DNA of 64,000 nt. It comes from Anaeroplasmataceae bacterium (GTDB taxonomy: Bacteria; Bacillota_I; Bacilli_A; Acholeplasmatales; JAEDCM01). This document shows, one piece after another, positions 9,487-18,015 of the stretch; within the stretch, counting starts at the first letter, position 1, and each line of letters starts with the position of its first letter. The DNA is taken from NCBI GenBank assembly GCA_016294165.1, contig JAEDCM010000002.1, forward strand, positions 32,844 to 96,843, read 5' to 3'. The notes under the pieces are model-generated. The model worked only from the letters and a program-made list of their open reading frames with translations, searched no databases and had not been told where the DNA came from. Both the position numbers and the translations under genes were made by a program.

Positions 9487-9951
9487 ATGAAAATAAATAT
9501 TATTTCGGTTGGTAAAATAAAAGAAAAATGGCTTATTGAAGGCATTGAGATGTATAAGAAGCGCATTAGTCATTATTCAAATATTGAGTTAATAATTGTT
9601 AATGATGAGTCTAATGATATTGATGAGAAGCGTGTAAAAAAATTAGAGGGTGAAAGAATTCTTGCGAAACTTCCTCCAAATTCATATAATGTAGTTTTAG
9701 ATTTAAAGGGTGAAATGCTTTCAAGTGAAGGATTGGCTCAAAAAATTATCGATATTACAAATTATTCATCTTCAACCATCAATTTTATAATTGGAGGGTC
9801 TTTAGGATTGGATTCTGAAGTAATAAAAAAAGCTGATTACAAAATATCATTTTCAAAAATGACATTTCCACATCAGCTAATGAAGCTTATTTTATTAGAA
9901 CAAATTTATCGAGCTTTTAAGATTAACAATAACGAATCATATCATAAATAA
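9487..9951 (+). CDS. rlmH: 23S rRNA (pseudouridine1915-N3)-methyltransferase RlmH
   Basis: This 154-residue SPOUT-family methyltransferase modifies pseudouridine 1915 in helix 69 of 23S rRNA. The SAM-binding knot is visible as FIIGGSLGLDSEV, and the invariant C-terminus KMTFPHQLMKLILLEQIYRAFKI...YHK is complete. It is cotranscribed with walJ. Its terminator lies inside the end of the convergent acetyltransferase gene. Confidence 0.97.
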   Translation: MKINIISVGKIKEKWLIEGIEMYKKRISHYSNIELIIVNDESNDIDEKRVKKLEGERILAKLPPNSYNVVLDLKGEMLSSEGLAQKIIDITNYSSSTINFIIGGSLGLDSEVIKKADYKISFSKMTFPHQLMKLILLEQIYRAFKINNNESYHK

Positions 9952-10935
9952 TTAATAACGGTCTAATATTAGACTGTTTTTTTTATCAAATAGTTTTAGG
10001 ATTAATTCACTAACATCAATACTTTCATCGTAATAACAATCGATATTGTTTTTTGGACATATTGGGTCAATTATATTGGCTTTAATTGGACATAATTTTA
10101 GGAATTCTTTAGCATTTACAACTCTTCCCATAATATATGGAATTCCTTTTTCCTTATTATAATATTCTGGATGGAAATATTCATCTATTCCATTAGAACT
10201 AATTGTATACCCTAAACCATCTTTGCTTTTAGAAAGCTTTAGATTATCAATTTTAATTATATTATCTAATTTTTTAAAGTCTTTTTTTAAATATATTTCA
10301 CCAATATTTTTATTATAGATTTCTTTAATATCATTAATATTTGCATCAATCATTTCCATGTCAAACATTTTATTATAAATTATAGTGTTGAATCCAAGCT
10401 TTTCGTAAAATGAAAAGATATCAGGGCTTAATAGGCAAAATGGATCATTAGATTCATATAAATATCTTTTGAAAATGGCTTTAAATAACCCTTTTTTACG
10501 ATATTTATAGTTCGTAGAAGCAGCTACAATATATGGAATTTTTATTTCTTTTTTTAAAAATAATGTTTTATATTGTAGATAAAATGCGCTAACAATTTTA
10601 CGATCTTTTCTCATATAATAAACGTTGTTAATGCTAAAATCATCAAAAAAATAATTGATATAATCTGGGCTATCATCAAAATTGGACTTATAAAGATTTA
10701 TTAACTCCTCTTTAATCGAATTATCATAGATAGTATAAAATTCGTCATTTATTTCAATTGTCATGTTTTTTAATCTTTCAGTATTTAAAATGGATAATAG
10801 ATTATTTTGGGAAATATTTTTAATGATTACAGGTATATCATTTTTATCACAATAGTAAAAGATATATTTTAATTCATCATTAAAATTATTATTATCAATA
10901 TAAAATGTTAAATCATTTTCCATATTCTGAATCAT
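9952..10935 (-). CDS. GNAT family N-acetyltransferase (Eis-like core)
   Basis: This 327-residue protein has a GNAT core around residues 75-190. YYMRKDRKIVSAFYLQY gives the central strands. The acetyl-CoA binding segment VAASTNYKYRKKGLFKAIF has the Q/R-x-x-G/A-like turn, followed by FYEKLGF, which is typical of GNAT folds. The pattern resembles Eis-type enzymes with an extra C-terminal domain. The substrate is unknown. I chose the ATG at 10935 because GGTG lies six bases upstream; the frame extends to a GTG at 10944. The protein is very Asn/Ile/Lys-rich. Confidence 0.75.
   Translation of the reverse strand: MIQNMENDLTFYIDNNNFNDELKYIFYYCDKNDIPVIIKNISQNNLLSILNTERLKNMTIEINDEFYTIYDNSIKEELINLYKSNFDDSPDYINYFFDDFSINNVYYMRKDRKIVSAFYLQYKTLFLKKEIKIPYIVAASTNYKYRKKGLFKAIFKRYLYESNDPFCLLSPDIFSFYEKLGFNTIIYNKMFDMEMIDANINDIKEIYNKNIGEIYLKKDFKKLDNIIKIDNLKLSKSKDGLGYTISSNGIDEYFHPEYYNKEKGIPYIMGRVVNAKEFLKLCPIKANIIDPICPKNNIDCYYDESIDVSELILKLFDKKNSLILDRY
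9960..9984 (+). terminator. Intrinsic terminator of rlmH inside the convergent gene
   Basis: The stem GTCTA/TAGAC (9961-9974) with an ATAT loop is followed by G and eight T. It lies in the last codons of the minus-strand acetyltransferase gene. Confidence 0.75.
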
Positions 10936-11319
10936 TATAATCACCTTTCGAATTCTTTATTATAAACTAATTGCTTTAAATGATATACAACTAAGTATAA
11001 TAATACGCCTATAATGGAATGAATTGATGGTAAGCAATTTAAAGATATTCTATTAAATATATAGTAAAAGCTGAGGATAAATATAATATGTTAGATAGAG
11101 GATTGCAAAATATAGAATAAATGTATTTTTTTTGCAAAAAGCTTTAATATTATCCTATGTATTTGAGATTTGAAATATCCCCTTTATTCATTATAATCAT
11201 CTAAAAGTAATTATATAATGATAAATAAGAATTGTAAATTACAAAAAAAGACATTTCTTTTGAAGCATTATTGTTAAATATAATTTTATTTATGTTAAAA
11301 TAAGGGAGGTGATTGATTT
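10936..11319. other. AT-rich intergenic region with divergent promoters
   Basis: This roughly 380-base stretch between divergent genes has no open frame with a credible start, no tRNA and no strong hairpin. Near its right end, TTGTTA (11271-11276) and TTAAAA (11295-11300) are a plausible promoter for the DUF2156 gene, followed by GGGAGGTG. Confidence 0.5.
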
Positions 11320-12165
11320 ATGGAATTTAAACCTGTTGAATTAAATTCGAAAAAAGAAATAGAAGAATATTTAAAGTATTTAAATAATTATATGTGCGAT
11401 TATAATTTTTTATGTTTATATATGTGGCGTAATTATTATCATTACCAATATGCGATTTATGATGATTATTTATTTATAAAGGTGTTCTACAAGGGTAAAA
11501 CTTACTATCAAGTTCCAATTGGTCCTGATGTAATAGAAGGTGTTAGAATCTTATTAAATGAGTTTAAGAACGTTGAGCTTATTTGTGTTGGAGAAGAGGA
11601 TTTAGAACTACTTGATAAGAAATACATTATTGAATATACAACTAAAGAAAAATGGTATGATTATTTATATGATCATGATGGCTTAGCGCTATTAAATGGG
11701 AAAAAATATAAACAAAAGAGAAATCATGTAAATGGCTTTAAATCAATGTATTCTTATGATATTTTTGATATCCACAATATTGATAGAGAAAGATTAAAGC
11801 AGTTTGTAATCAATATTTCAACAGATGAAAATGAAACTGCTGTTTATGATAAAATTGCAACTTTAGATGTAATAGATAATATTGATTCTTTAGGGACAGT
11901 AGGCCGTGTTTTGGTGGTTAATAATCATATCATTGCATTTTCTATTGGAATAATTTATAATAATACATTATATGTAAGTATTGAAAAAGCGGATAAAAAT
12001 TATCATGGGGCCTATGAAATGATTAATAATATTATGGCTATAAGCAATGATGTTAAATATATCAATCGCGAGGATGATTTAGGCGATGAGGGATTAAGGA
12101 GATCGAAAAAATCATATAATCCAATTGAAATAATTAAGAAATACAAAGTTAAAATTGAGGTGTAG
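11320..12165 (+). CDS. DUF2156 (phosphatidylglycerol lysyltransferase C-terminal-like) protein
   Basis: This 281-residue protein is a stand-alone DUF2156 domain, which is a tandem GNAT fold related to the catalytic part of MprF aminoacyl-lipid synthases. Recognisable are DYNFLCLYMWRNYY near the N-terminus, KKYKQKRNHVNGFK in the middle and NREDDLGDEGLRRSKKSYNP at the C-terminus. No membrane segments are present. The substrate is unknown; transfer of an amino acid or acyl group from an activated donor is the family expectation. It lies three bases upstream of rimO and is probably cotranscribed with it. Confidence 0.85.
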   Translation: MEFKPVELNSKKEIEEYLKYLNNYMCDYNFLCLYMWRNYYHYQYAIYDDYLFIKVFYKGKTYYQVPIGPDVIEGVRILLNEFKNVELICVGEEDLELLDKKYIIEYTTKEKWYDYLYDHDGLALLNGKKYKQKRNHVNGFKSMYSYDIFDIHNIDRERLKQFVINISTDENETAVYDKIATLDVIDNIDSLGTVGRVLVVNNHIIAFSIGIIYNNTLYVSIEKADKNYHGAYEMINNIMAISNDVKYINREDDLGDEGLRRSKKSYNPIEIIKKYKVKIEV

Positions 12166-12168
12166 ATT

Positions 12169-13449
12169 ATGAAAATAGCTCTTGTATCCTTAGGATGTGT
12201 TAAAAATCTAGTTGATTCAGAAATGGTTTTGGGATTATTAAAAAAATCCAAAGGAAAAATTATTAATGATGTAGAAAAAGCGGATGTAATAATTGTTAAT
12301 ACATGTGGATTTATTGAGAGTGCTAAGCAAGAATCAATTAATACTATTCTAGAAATGACGGATTATAATAAAAAACTAATCGTTATGGGATGCTTAGTTG
12401 AGCGCTATTATGATGGTTTAGTTAAGGAAATTCCGGAGGTTGATTTATTTATTCGCATAAAGGATTATCCGAAAATTGATGAAATCTTAGATAATTTCTT
12501 AGGGTTAGATGTTAAAACTAAGTTAAATATGCATGATCGTTTATTGTCAACTCCAAAACATTTAGCCTATTTAAGGATTAGTGATGGGTGCAATAACAAG
12601 TGCCACTATTGTGCTATTCCACTTATTAGAGGAGAATATGTTAGCCGACCTTTTGAGGATATCATTTTAGAGGCTAAAGAATTAGCAAAAAAGGGTGTAA
12701 AGGAATTAGTATTGATTAGCCAAGATACGACTCGTTATGGAACGGATTTAGCTAATGGAGAAAGTATTGTATCATTGCTTAAGGAACTGGATAAAATTGA
12801 AGGATTTGAATTCATTAGATTCTTATATTTATATCCAAATGATGTGACTGATGAATTAATTGAATGTGTTAAAAATAGTAAAAATATTACTCCATATTTT
12901 GATGTTCCAATTCAACATGCATCAGATAAAATGCTTGCGAATATGAATCGTAGAGGAACAAATGAAGATATGAAATTCTTGTTTAAAAAAATTAGAGAAT
13001 CTATTCCTCATGCGGTTTTACGCACAACCTTAATCATTGGTTATCCAACCGAAGATGATAATGATCATGAGATTTTAAAGGATTTTATCAAGGAGGTTCG
13101 ATTTGATAAATTAGGAGCTTTTACATATTCTCGTGAAGAGGACACTGTAAGCTATGATATGCCACAGGTAGATAGTGAAATTGCTCAAAAAAGATATGAA
13201 GAGATTTTAAATATTCAAGAAGAATTATCTTTAGAAAAAGGACAAGAAAGAATTGGACAAATTCATAAAGTTATCATTGAGGATTTTGAAGGATACTATT
13301 ATTTAGGAAGAAGCTATGCTTTTGCGCCTGATGATATAGATGGTTATATTTTTGTAGAAAGTGATGAGGAACTTTCTGTTGGGGATATAGTTCATTGTGA
13401 AATTTTTGATGCCGATAGTTACAATCTATTTGGAAGAAAAATTTCTTAG
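12169..13449 (+). CDS. rimO: Ribosomal protein S12 methylthiotransferase RimO
   Basis: This radical-SAM methylthiotransferase modifies an Asp of ribosomal protein S12. The 426 residues show the UPF0004 domain cysteines (C10 in SLGCVKN, C46 in NTCGF, C75 in MGCLV), the radical-SAM cluster CNNKCHYC (C141, C145, C148) and a C-terminal TRAM domain. PIQHASDKMLANMNRRG and RTTLIIGYPTE are further family marks. MiaB differs in several of these motifs, and the overall pattern favours RimO. Confidence 0.95.
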   Translation: MKIALVSLGCVKNLVDSEMVLGLLKKSKGKIINDVEKADVIIVNTCGFIESAKQESINTILEMTDYNKKLIVMGCLVERYYDGLVKEIPEVDLFIRIKDYPKIDEILDNFLGLDVKTKLNMHDRLLSTPKHLAYLRISDGCNNKCHYCAIPLIRGEYVSRPFEDIILEAKELAKKGVKELVLISQDTTRYGTDLANGESIVSLLKELDKIEGFEFIRFLYLYPNDVTDELIECVKNSKNITPYFDVPIQHASDKMLANMNRRGTNEDMKFLFKKIRESIPHAVLRTTLIIGYPTEDDNDHEILKDFIKEVRFDKLGAFTYSREEDTVSYDMPQVDSEIAQKRYEEILNIQEELSLEKGQERIGQIHKVIIEDFEGYYYLGRSYAFAPDDIDGYIFVESDEELSVGDIVHCEIFDADSYNLFGRKIS

Positions 13450-13452
13450 GAC

Positions 13453-13481
13453 TTGCATATCATTAACTATAATGATATAAT
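13453..13481 (+). promoter_or_regulatory. Sigma-A-type promoter of the met T-box operon
   Basis: TTGCAT (13453-13458), a 17-base spacer and a perfect TATAAT (13476-13481) lie just upstream of the T-box leader. Confidence 0.85.
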
Positions 13482-13499
13482 TTTTTTGATATTTAAAGA

Positions 13500-13714
13500 T
13501 TTTGAATAGAAGAGTAAATATGATGGTTATTTATAGAGAATTAGCGATGGTGGAAGGCTAATATTAAGCTCATATTGAAGATGGTCTAGGAATTGCTGTG
13601 TTGATATGTAAGCACGGACGGGAATGCCCGTTATAGCTTTTGAGGCTGTTATTTACAGCGAATAAAGGTGGTACCACGAGATAACTCGTCCTTTAACTAG
13701 GATGAGTTTTTTTA
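13500..13714 (+). promoter_or_regulatory. T-box leader, Met (ATG) specifier
   Basis: The leader contains the T-box core AAAGGTGGTACCACG (13664-13678) and a following terminator (13684-13692 pairing with 13699-13707, then T-run). In Stem I the loop-E pair AGTA (13513-13516) and GAA (13577-13579) flank a 7-bp helix AATATGA/TCATATT. The triplet after GAA-G is ATG at 13581-13583, so the specifier is Met. Uncharged tRNA-Met would stabilise the antiterminator and switch on metY-metA, which fits the genes downstream. Confidence 0.9.
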
Positions 13715-13731
13715 TTAGGAGGAATGTAATT

Positions 13732-15000
13732 ATGAGAAATAAGGAAACAATTTGTGTACAAGGTGCATATGAGCCAAAGGTTGGAGAGCCACGCGTTGCG
13801 CCAATTGTACAATCTACGACATTTTATTATGAAACATTGGATCAAATGGCTGATTTATTTGACTTAAAGGCTGATGGTTTTTTTTATACAAGATTAGCAA
13901 ATCCGACTGTGGATTATTTAGAGAAGAAGGTAGCTTTATTAGAGGATGGTAGTGGAGCAATGGCATGTTCATCAGGAATGGCTGCTACAACTTTAGCAAT
14001 TTTAAATGTTTGCAATGCTGGAGATAATATTGTTTGCAGTAATGCTATTTATGGTGGAAGCTACAATTTATTTTCAGTAACCTTAAAGAAATACGGAATT
14101 GAAACAAAGTTTATTAATCCAGATGCTCCAGCTTGTGAAATTGAGGCGTTAATTGATGATAACACAAAGGTTATTTTTGGAGAAACAGTTGCTAATCCAA
14201 ATATTATTGTTTTAGACTTTGAAAAGTTCAGCAACATTGCTAAAAAATATGGAATTTTATTTTTTGTTGATAATACATTAAGCTCACCAGTTTTATGCCA
14301 ACCTAAAAAATATGGGGCAAATATTATTCTTCATTCATCAAGTAAATATCTTGATGGTCATGCAGTTGCTCTTGGTGGAGTTGTTGTTGATTGTGGAAAC
14401 TTTGAATTTAAGGGTAATAAGCGTTATCCGGAATTCAATACACCTGATGAAAGCTATCATGGATTAGTATATGCTGATTTAGGGTCAACAGCTTTTATCA
14501 CTAAAGCACGTGCACAAATGATGAGAGACATGGGGGCAATGATGGCTCCACAAAATGCCTTCTTGACTAATTTAGGGATGGAAACATTACATTTAAGAAT
14601 GAAAAAGCATGCGGAAAACGCTGCAGTTATTGCCCGTTTCCTTAAGGATAATCCTTTAGTTGAATGGGTTAAGCATCCATCATTAAAAGAAGATCCATAT
14701 TATGAATTAGGCCAAAAATATCTTCCAAATGGTTCAACAGGAATGATGTCATTTGGTTTAAAGGGTGGTTTGGATGTTACTAAGAAATTTATTTCAAATT
14801 TAAAATTAATTGCCAACGTAACTCATGTTGCTGATGTTAGAACAAGCTTGTTAAATCCTGCTTCGACTACTCATCGTCAGCTACCAGAAAGTGCTTTAAT
14901 TGAAGCAGGGATTACTCCTAATTTAATTAGACTTTCCGTTGGTATTGAATCAGCAGATGATATCATTGCTGATATAAAAAATGCTTTAAGCAATTTATAA
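13732..15000 (+). CDS. metY: O-acetylhomoserine sulfhydrylase (aminocarboxypropyltransferase)
   Basis: This 422-residue PLP enzyme of the Cys/Met metabolism family makes homocysteine from O-acetylhomoserine and sulfide. The PLP lysine is in SSSKYLDGH (K205). RLANPTVDYLE, SGMAATTLAIL, IVDNTLSSPVL-like FFVDNTLSSPV and SLLNPASTTHRQL are typical of MetY. The ATG at 13732 follows AGGAGG with nine-base spacing; an upstream in-frame ATG lies inside the T-box terminator and is not used. The pairing with an acetyl-type MetA supports O-acetylhomoserine as substrate. Confidence 0.92.
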   Translation: MRNKETICVQGAYEPKVGEPRVAPIVQSTTFYYETLDQMADLFDLKADGFFYTRLANPTVDYLEKKVALLEDGSGAMACSSGMAATTLAILNVCNAGDNIVCSNAIYGGSYNLFSVTLKKYGIETKFINPDAPACEIEALIDDNTKVIFGETVANPNIIVLDFEKFSNIAKKYGILFFVDNTLSSPVLCQPKKYGANIILHSSSKYLDGHAVALGGVVVDCGNFEFKGNKRYPEFNTPDESYHGLVYADLGSTAFITKARAQMMRDMGAMMAPQNAFLTNLGMETLHLRMKKHAENAAVIARFLKDNPLVEWVKHPSLKEDPYYELGQKYLPNGSTGMMSFGLKGGLDVTKKFISNLKLIANVTHVADVRTSLLNPASTTHRQLPESALIEAGITPNLIRLSVGIESADDIIADIKNALSNL

Positions 15001-15012
15001 GGAGGGATTGAT

Positions 15013-15918
15013 ATGCCAATAGTTATTCCTAAGGATATACCGGCATATGATATATTAGATGGAGAAAACATTTTTGTCATGTCTAATTTAAGAGCGCAAA
15101 CTCAAGATATTAGACCAATTGAAATTGCTATCGTCAATCTGATGCCAACTAAAATTGAAACTGAAACACAATTATTAAGATTATTAGCAAATAGTCCGTT
15201 ACAGGTTAATCCTACTCTTGTAAAAACGGAAACATATTTAAGTAAAAATACAAGCGAGAATCATTTGAACCGCTTTTATACAACATTTGATAAAATCAAG
15301 GATAAAAAGTTTGATGGTATGATTATTACTGGTGCTCCAGTTGAAACTATGAAATTTGAGGATGTTTCATATTGGGATGAATTAACAAAGATTATGGATT
15401 ATGCTGAGACAAATGTTACATCCACAATCTTTATTTGTTGGGCAGCTCAAGCCGCAATGTATCATTATTATGGTATTGATAAAGAATTGTTAGATGATAA
15501 ATTATTTGGTGTTTTTGAACATAAAAAGCTAATCAAATTTGAAAAGCTTTTAAATGGAGTAGATGATGTATTCTATATTCCTCATTCAAGACATACAAAA
15601 ATTAGCGATGAGAAAATTTTAAAGAATCCGTTACTTGTACCATTATGTGGTAGTAAGGATGCTGGAATTTCTGTTATTAAAACGCATGATAATAAAAAAT
15701 TCTTCTTTACTGGGCATATGGAATATGATAAGTTCACATTAAAGACAGAATATGAAAGAGATTTGGAGAAAAAACTAAAAATCAACAAACCAGTTAATTA
15801 TTTTACTGATGATAAATGTGATGATGTCAATGTTCTATGGCGTAGCACCGCTAATATTATTTTTACTAATTGGCTTAATTATTATGTTTATCAGGTTACA
15901 CCTTATGATAATAAATAG
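15013..15918 (+). CDS. metAA: Homoserine O-acetyltransferase (MetA family)
   Basis: This 301-residue MetA-family enzyme activates homoserine. The catalytic Cys is C142 in FICWAAQAA; the His/Glu pair is in TGHMEYDKF. Residue 111 is Glu (GAPVE), the residue that in characterised MetA homologues selects acetyl-CoA rather than succinyl-CoA. It is therefore predicted to make O-acetylhomoserine, the substrate of MetY just upstream. It shares the T-box transcript. Confidence 0.93.
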   Translation: MPIVIPKDIPAYDILDGENIFVMSNLRAQTQDIRPIEIAIVNLMPTKIETETQLLRLLANSPLQVNPTLVKTETYLSKNTSENHLNRFYTTFDKIKDKKFDGMIITGAPVETMKFEDVSYWDELTKIMDYAETNVTSTIFICWAAQAAMYHYYGIDKELLDDKLFGVFEHKKLIKFEKLLNGVDDVFYIPHSRHTKISDEKILKNPLLVPLCGSKDAGISVIKTHDNKKFFFTGHMEYDKFTLKTEYERDLEKKLKINKPVNYFTDDKCDDVNVLWRSTANIIFTNWLNYYVYQVTPYDNK

Positions 15919-15945
15919 TTTGTCGTGAAAAATTTAACAAATTAC

Positions 15946-15974
15946 TTGCATAAAGTATTTTCTAGTGGTAAAAT
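15946..15974 (+). promoter_or_regulatory. Promoter of the aromatic amino acid operon
   Basis: TTGCAT (15946-15951), a 17-base spacer and TAAAAT (15969-15974) lie about 30 bases before the leader peptide start. Confidence 0.75.
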
Positions 15975-16002
15975 GACAATGTAAACTTTAGGAGTGGTAT
16001 AA

Positions 16003-16044
16003 ATGAAACACGTTCACAATTACTATTATTACTTTAGTTGCTAG
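16003..16044 (+). CDS. Tyr/Phe-rich attenuator leader peptide
   Basis: The 13-residue frame reads MKHVHNYYYYFSC and stops at 16042-16044. It has a strong site (AGGAG at 15990-15994) at good spacing. Four consecutive Tyr codons and one Phe codon directly precede a transcription terminator whose 5' arm starts at the stop codon. This is the layout of attenuator peptides such as those of the pheA and trp operons of enteric bacteria. The downstream genes make Tyr and Phe precursors, so control by aminoacyl-tRNA-Tyr/Phe supply is the natural reading. Expression of the peptide is inferred. Confidence 0.8.
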   Translation: MKHVHNYYYYFSC

Positions 16045-16080
16045 GATTTGCTACCATATTATAATGGCCAAGTCCTTTTT
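16043..16080 (+). terminator. Attenuator terminator 1, aromatic operon
   Basis: The outer stem 16043-16050/16069-16076 (AGGATTTG with CAAGTCCT, one G-U) and inner stem CCAT/ATGG (16054-16057/16064-16067) are followed by TTTT. The Tyr codon stretch 16023-16036 can also pair, with two bulges, with 16080-16095 and enclose this hairpin. Confidence 0.7.
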
Positions 16081-16098
16081 AAAGTTAGATAATAGGAG

Positions 16099-16157
16099 TT
16101 GTGCTTAAAGATTTAATAAATTAAATTTAGCCTTAAGCGCAATGCTTAAGGTTTTTT
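16099..16157 (+). promoter_or_regulatory. Second attenuator: antiterminator and terminator 2
   Basis: The terminator stem CCTTAAGC/GCTTAAGG (16131-16138/16144-16151) is followed by six T. Its 5' arm can instead pair with TTGTGCTTAA (16099-16108) against TTAAGCGCAA (16133-16142), a 10-bp helix that would prevent termination. The two structures are mutually exclusive. Confidence 0.7.
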
Positions 16158-16177
16158 ATTTCAGGAGGATATCAAAA

Positions 16178-17194
16178 ATGATTATTAAGATGTTAGAAAA
16201 GGCAACAAGCGAAGAGTGCCAAAAGGTTAAGGAATTATTAATTAAGAAAAATTTTCAAGTAAAGGATATTTCAGGAGATACTTGCTGTGTATTTGGTGTA
16301 GTTGGTGATACATCATCAGTTGATACAAATGATATTTATGCTTTATCAGGTGTATCTAATGTAACAAGAATTCAAGTGCCATTTAAAAAAGCAAGTCGTA
16401 CATTTAAGCATGAGGATACAATTGTCAATGTCGGCGATGCTAAAATTGGTGAAGGAACATTTACTGTTATTGCTGGTCCTTGTTCAGTAGAGTCAAAGGA
16501 ACAAATCGTTGGAATCGCAAAGGATGTAAAAGCTAGTGGAGCACTTTTATTAAGAGGAGGGGCATTTAAGCCTCGTACTTCTCCATATTCATTCCAAGGA
16601 TTAGAACTTGAAGGATTAGAGTTATTAAAAGAAGCAAGAAAAGAAACTGGACTACCAATTGTAACAGAGATTATGAGTGTTGATTTAATTGATACATTTG
16701 TTAAAGATGTTGATGTTATTCAAGTTGGAGCTCGTAATATGCAAAACTTTGCTTTATTGAAAGCTTTAGGTAAAGTTAATAAGCCTATTTTATTAAAAAG
16801 AGGCTTATCAGCAACAATTGAAGAATGGTTGATGAGTGCTGAATATATCATGGCTGGTGGAAATGAGAATGTCATCTTATGTGAAAGAGGAATTCGTACA
16901 TTTGAAAAATATACAAGAAATACTTTAGATTTATCAGCGGTTTTAGCTGTTAAAGAATTATCACATTTACCAGTTATTGTTGACCCATCACACTCTGCAG
17001 GTAAGTGGCAAATGGTTGAAAAGCTTTCATTAGCTGCTGCAGCTGTTGGGGCTGATGGAATTATTGTTGAAGTACATAATGATCCAGAACATGCATTATG
17101 CGATGGTAACCAATCTATTAAACCAAAGAAGTTTGCTGAAATGATGGCTAAAATTGAAGCTATTACTGATGTATTAGGAAAAAAACTTAGATAA
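16178..17194 (+). CDS. aroF: 3-deoxy-7-phosphoheptulonate synthase, type I-beta with N-terminal regulatory domain
   Basis: DAHP synthase condenses PEP and erythrose-4-phosphate, the first step to chorismate. The 338-residue protein has an N-terminal ferredoxin-like domain (about 1-70), as in Thermotoga DAHP synthase, where it binds Phe and Tyr for feedback control. The TIM barrel shows IAGPCSVESKEQ, LRGGAFKPRTSPYSFQG, IQVGARNMQNF and VDPSHSAGKW. The ATG at 16178 follows AGGAGG with nine-base spacing; an upstream frame extension falls in the attenuator. Its stop overlaps the start of tyrA (TAATG). Confidence 0.95.
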   Translation: MIIKMLEKATSEECQKVKELLIKKNFQVKDISGDTCCVFGVVGDTSSVDTNDIYALSGVSNVTRIQVPFKKASRTFKHEDTIVNVGDAKIGEGTFTVIAGPCSVESKEQIVGIAKDVKASGALLLRGGAFKPRTSPYSFQGLELEGLELLKEARKETGLPIVTEIMSVDLIDTFVKDVDVIQVGARNMQNFALLKALGKVNKPILLKRGLSATIEEWLMSAEYIMAGGNENVILCERGIRTFEKYTRNTLDLSAVLAVKELSHLPVIVDPSHSAGKWQMVEKLSLAAAAVGADGIIVEVHNDPEHALCDGNQSIKPKKFAEMMAKIEAITDVLGKKLR

Positions 17195-18015
17195 TGAAAA
17201 TATTAATTGTAGGATTAGGAATGATTGGGGCTAGTTATGCAAAGGCTTTGACTGATAAAGGCTATGAGGTTTATGGTGTAACTAGAACACAAGAATCAAT
17301 AAATAAGGCAAAGGATTGGAAAATCATTAAAGATGGGGGAATAGATGCTTCAAAGTTTATCCCGCTAGTAGATTTAATTGTTATTGGATTGTATCCAAAG
17401 GATATCGTTGATTTTATAAATAAATACAATCATCTATTTAAAGAAAATCAGGTGATTACTGATGTGGCTGGTGTTAAAAACCATATTGAAGAAATTCAAG
17501 CAATTTCTAAATGTGAATTCATTGGATCACATCCAATGGCTGGAAGTGAGAAATCTGGTATTGATGCGATTAAACCAGAGATATTTAGGGGGGCAAATTT
17601 CTTAATCACACCACGTAATAATAGCGAAAGAGCCATCTCGATGGTTAGCGAGATTGCTAATGCTATGGGATTTGGTAAGATAACTATTATGACTCCCGAA
17701 TATCATGATGAGGTTATATCATTTACGTCACAATTAACGCATGCTATTGCGGTTAGCTTAGTTAATAGTGATACAGATGAAAATACGCCAAGCCATACTG
17801 GTGATAGTTATCGTGAATTAACACGTATAGCAATGATCAACGAAAGGTTATGGAGCGAATTATTTTTAAGTAATAAGAATAATTTAATTAAGCAAATTGA
17901 TAAGTTTACAGAACAATTAGAATTATTAAAAAATACCTTAGTCAATGATGATAAGGAGCAATTAGAGAAACTAATGATTTCATCATGTGAGAAAAGAAAG
18001 AGGTTTTTAAAATGA
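17194..18015 (+). CDS. tyrA: Prephenate dehydrogenase
   Basis: This 273-residue NAD(P)-dependent enzyme converts prephenate to 4-hydroxyphenylpyruvate, committing carbon to Tyr. The Rossmann motif GLGMIGASYA is at residues 7-16. Substrate-site features include IGSHPMAGSEKSGI and FTSQLTHAIA. No ACT or chorismate mutase domain is fused. It is coupled to aroF by a one-base overlap and to aroB by a four-base overlap. Confidence 0.93.
   Translation: MKILIVGLGMIGASYAKALTDKGYEVYGVTRTQESINKAKDWKIIKDGGIDASKFIPLVDLIVIGLYPKDIVDFINKYNHLFKENQVITDVAGVKNHIEEIQAISKCEFIGSHPMAGSEKSGIDAIKPEIFRGANFLITPRNNSERAISMVSEIANAMGFGKITIMTPEYHDEVISFTSQLTHAIAVSLVNSDTDENTPSHTGDSYRELTRIAMINERLWSELFLSNKNNLIKQIDKFTEQLELLKNTLVNDDKEQLEKLMISSCEKRKRFLK

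Noticed and set aside
13702..13731. Upstream ATG extending metY into the T-box
   Set aside because: It lies in the terminator stem, while AGGAGG and the conserved N-terminus point to 13732.
16094..16122. Second leader peptide starting at GTG 16101
   Set aside because: The AGGAG is only two bases from the start and the codons are not biased to aromatic residues.
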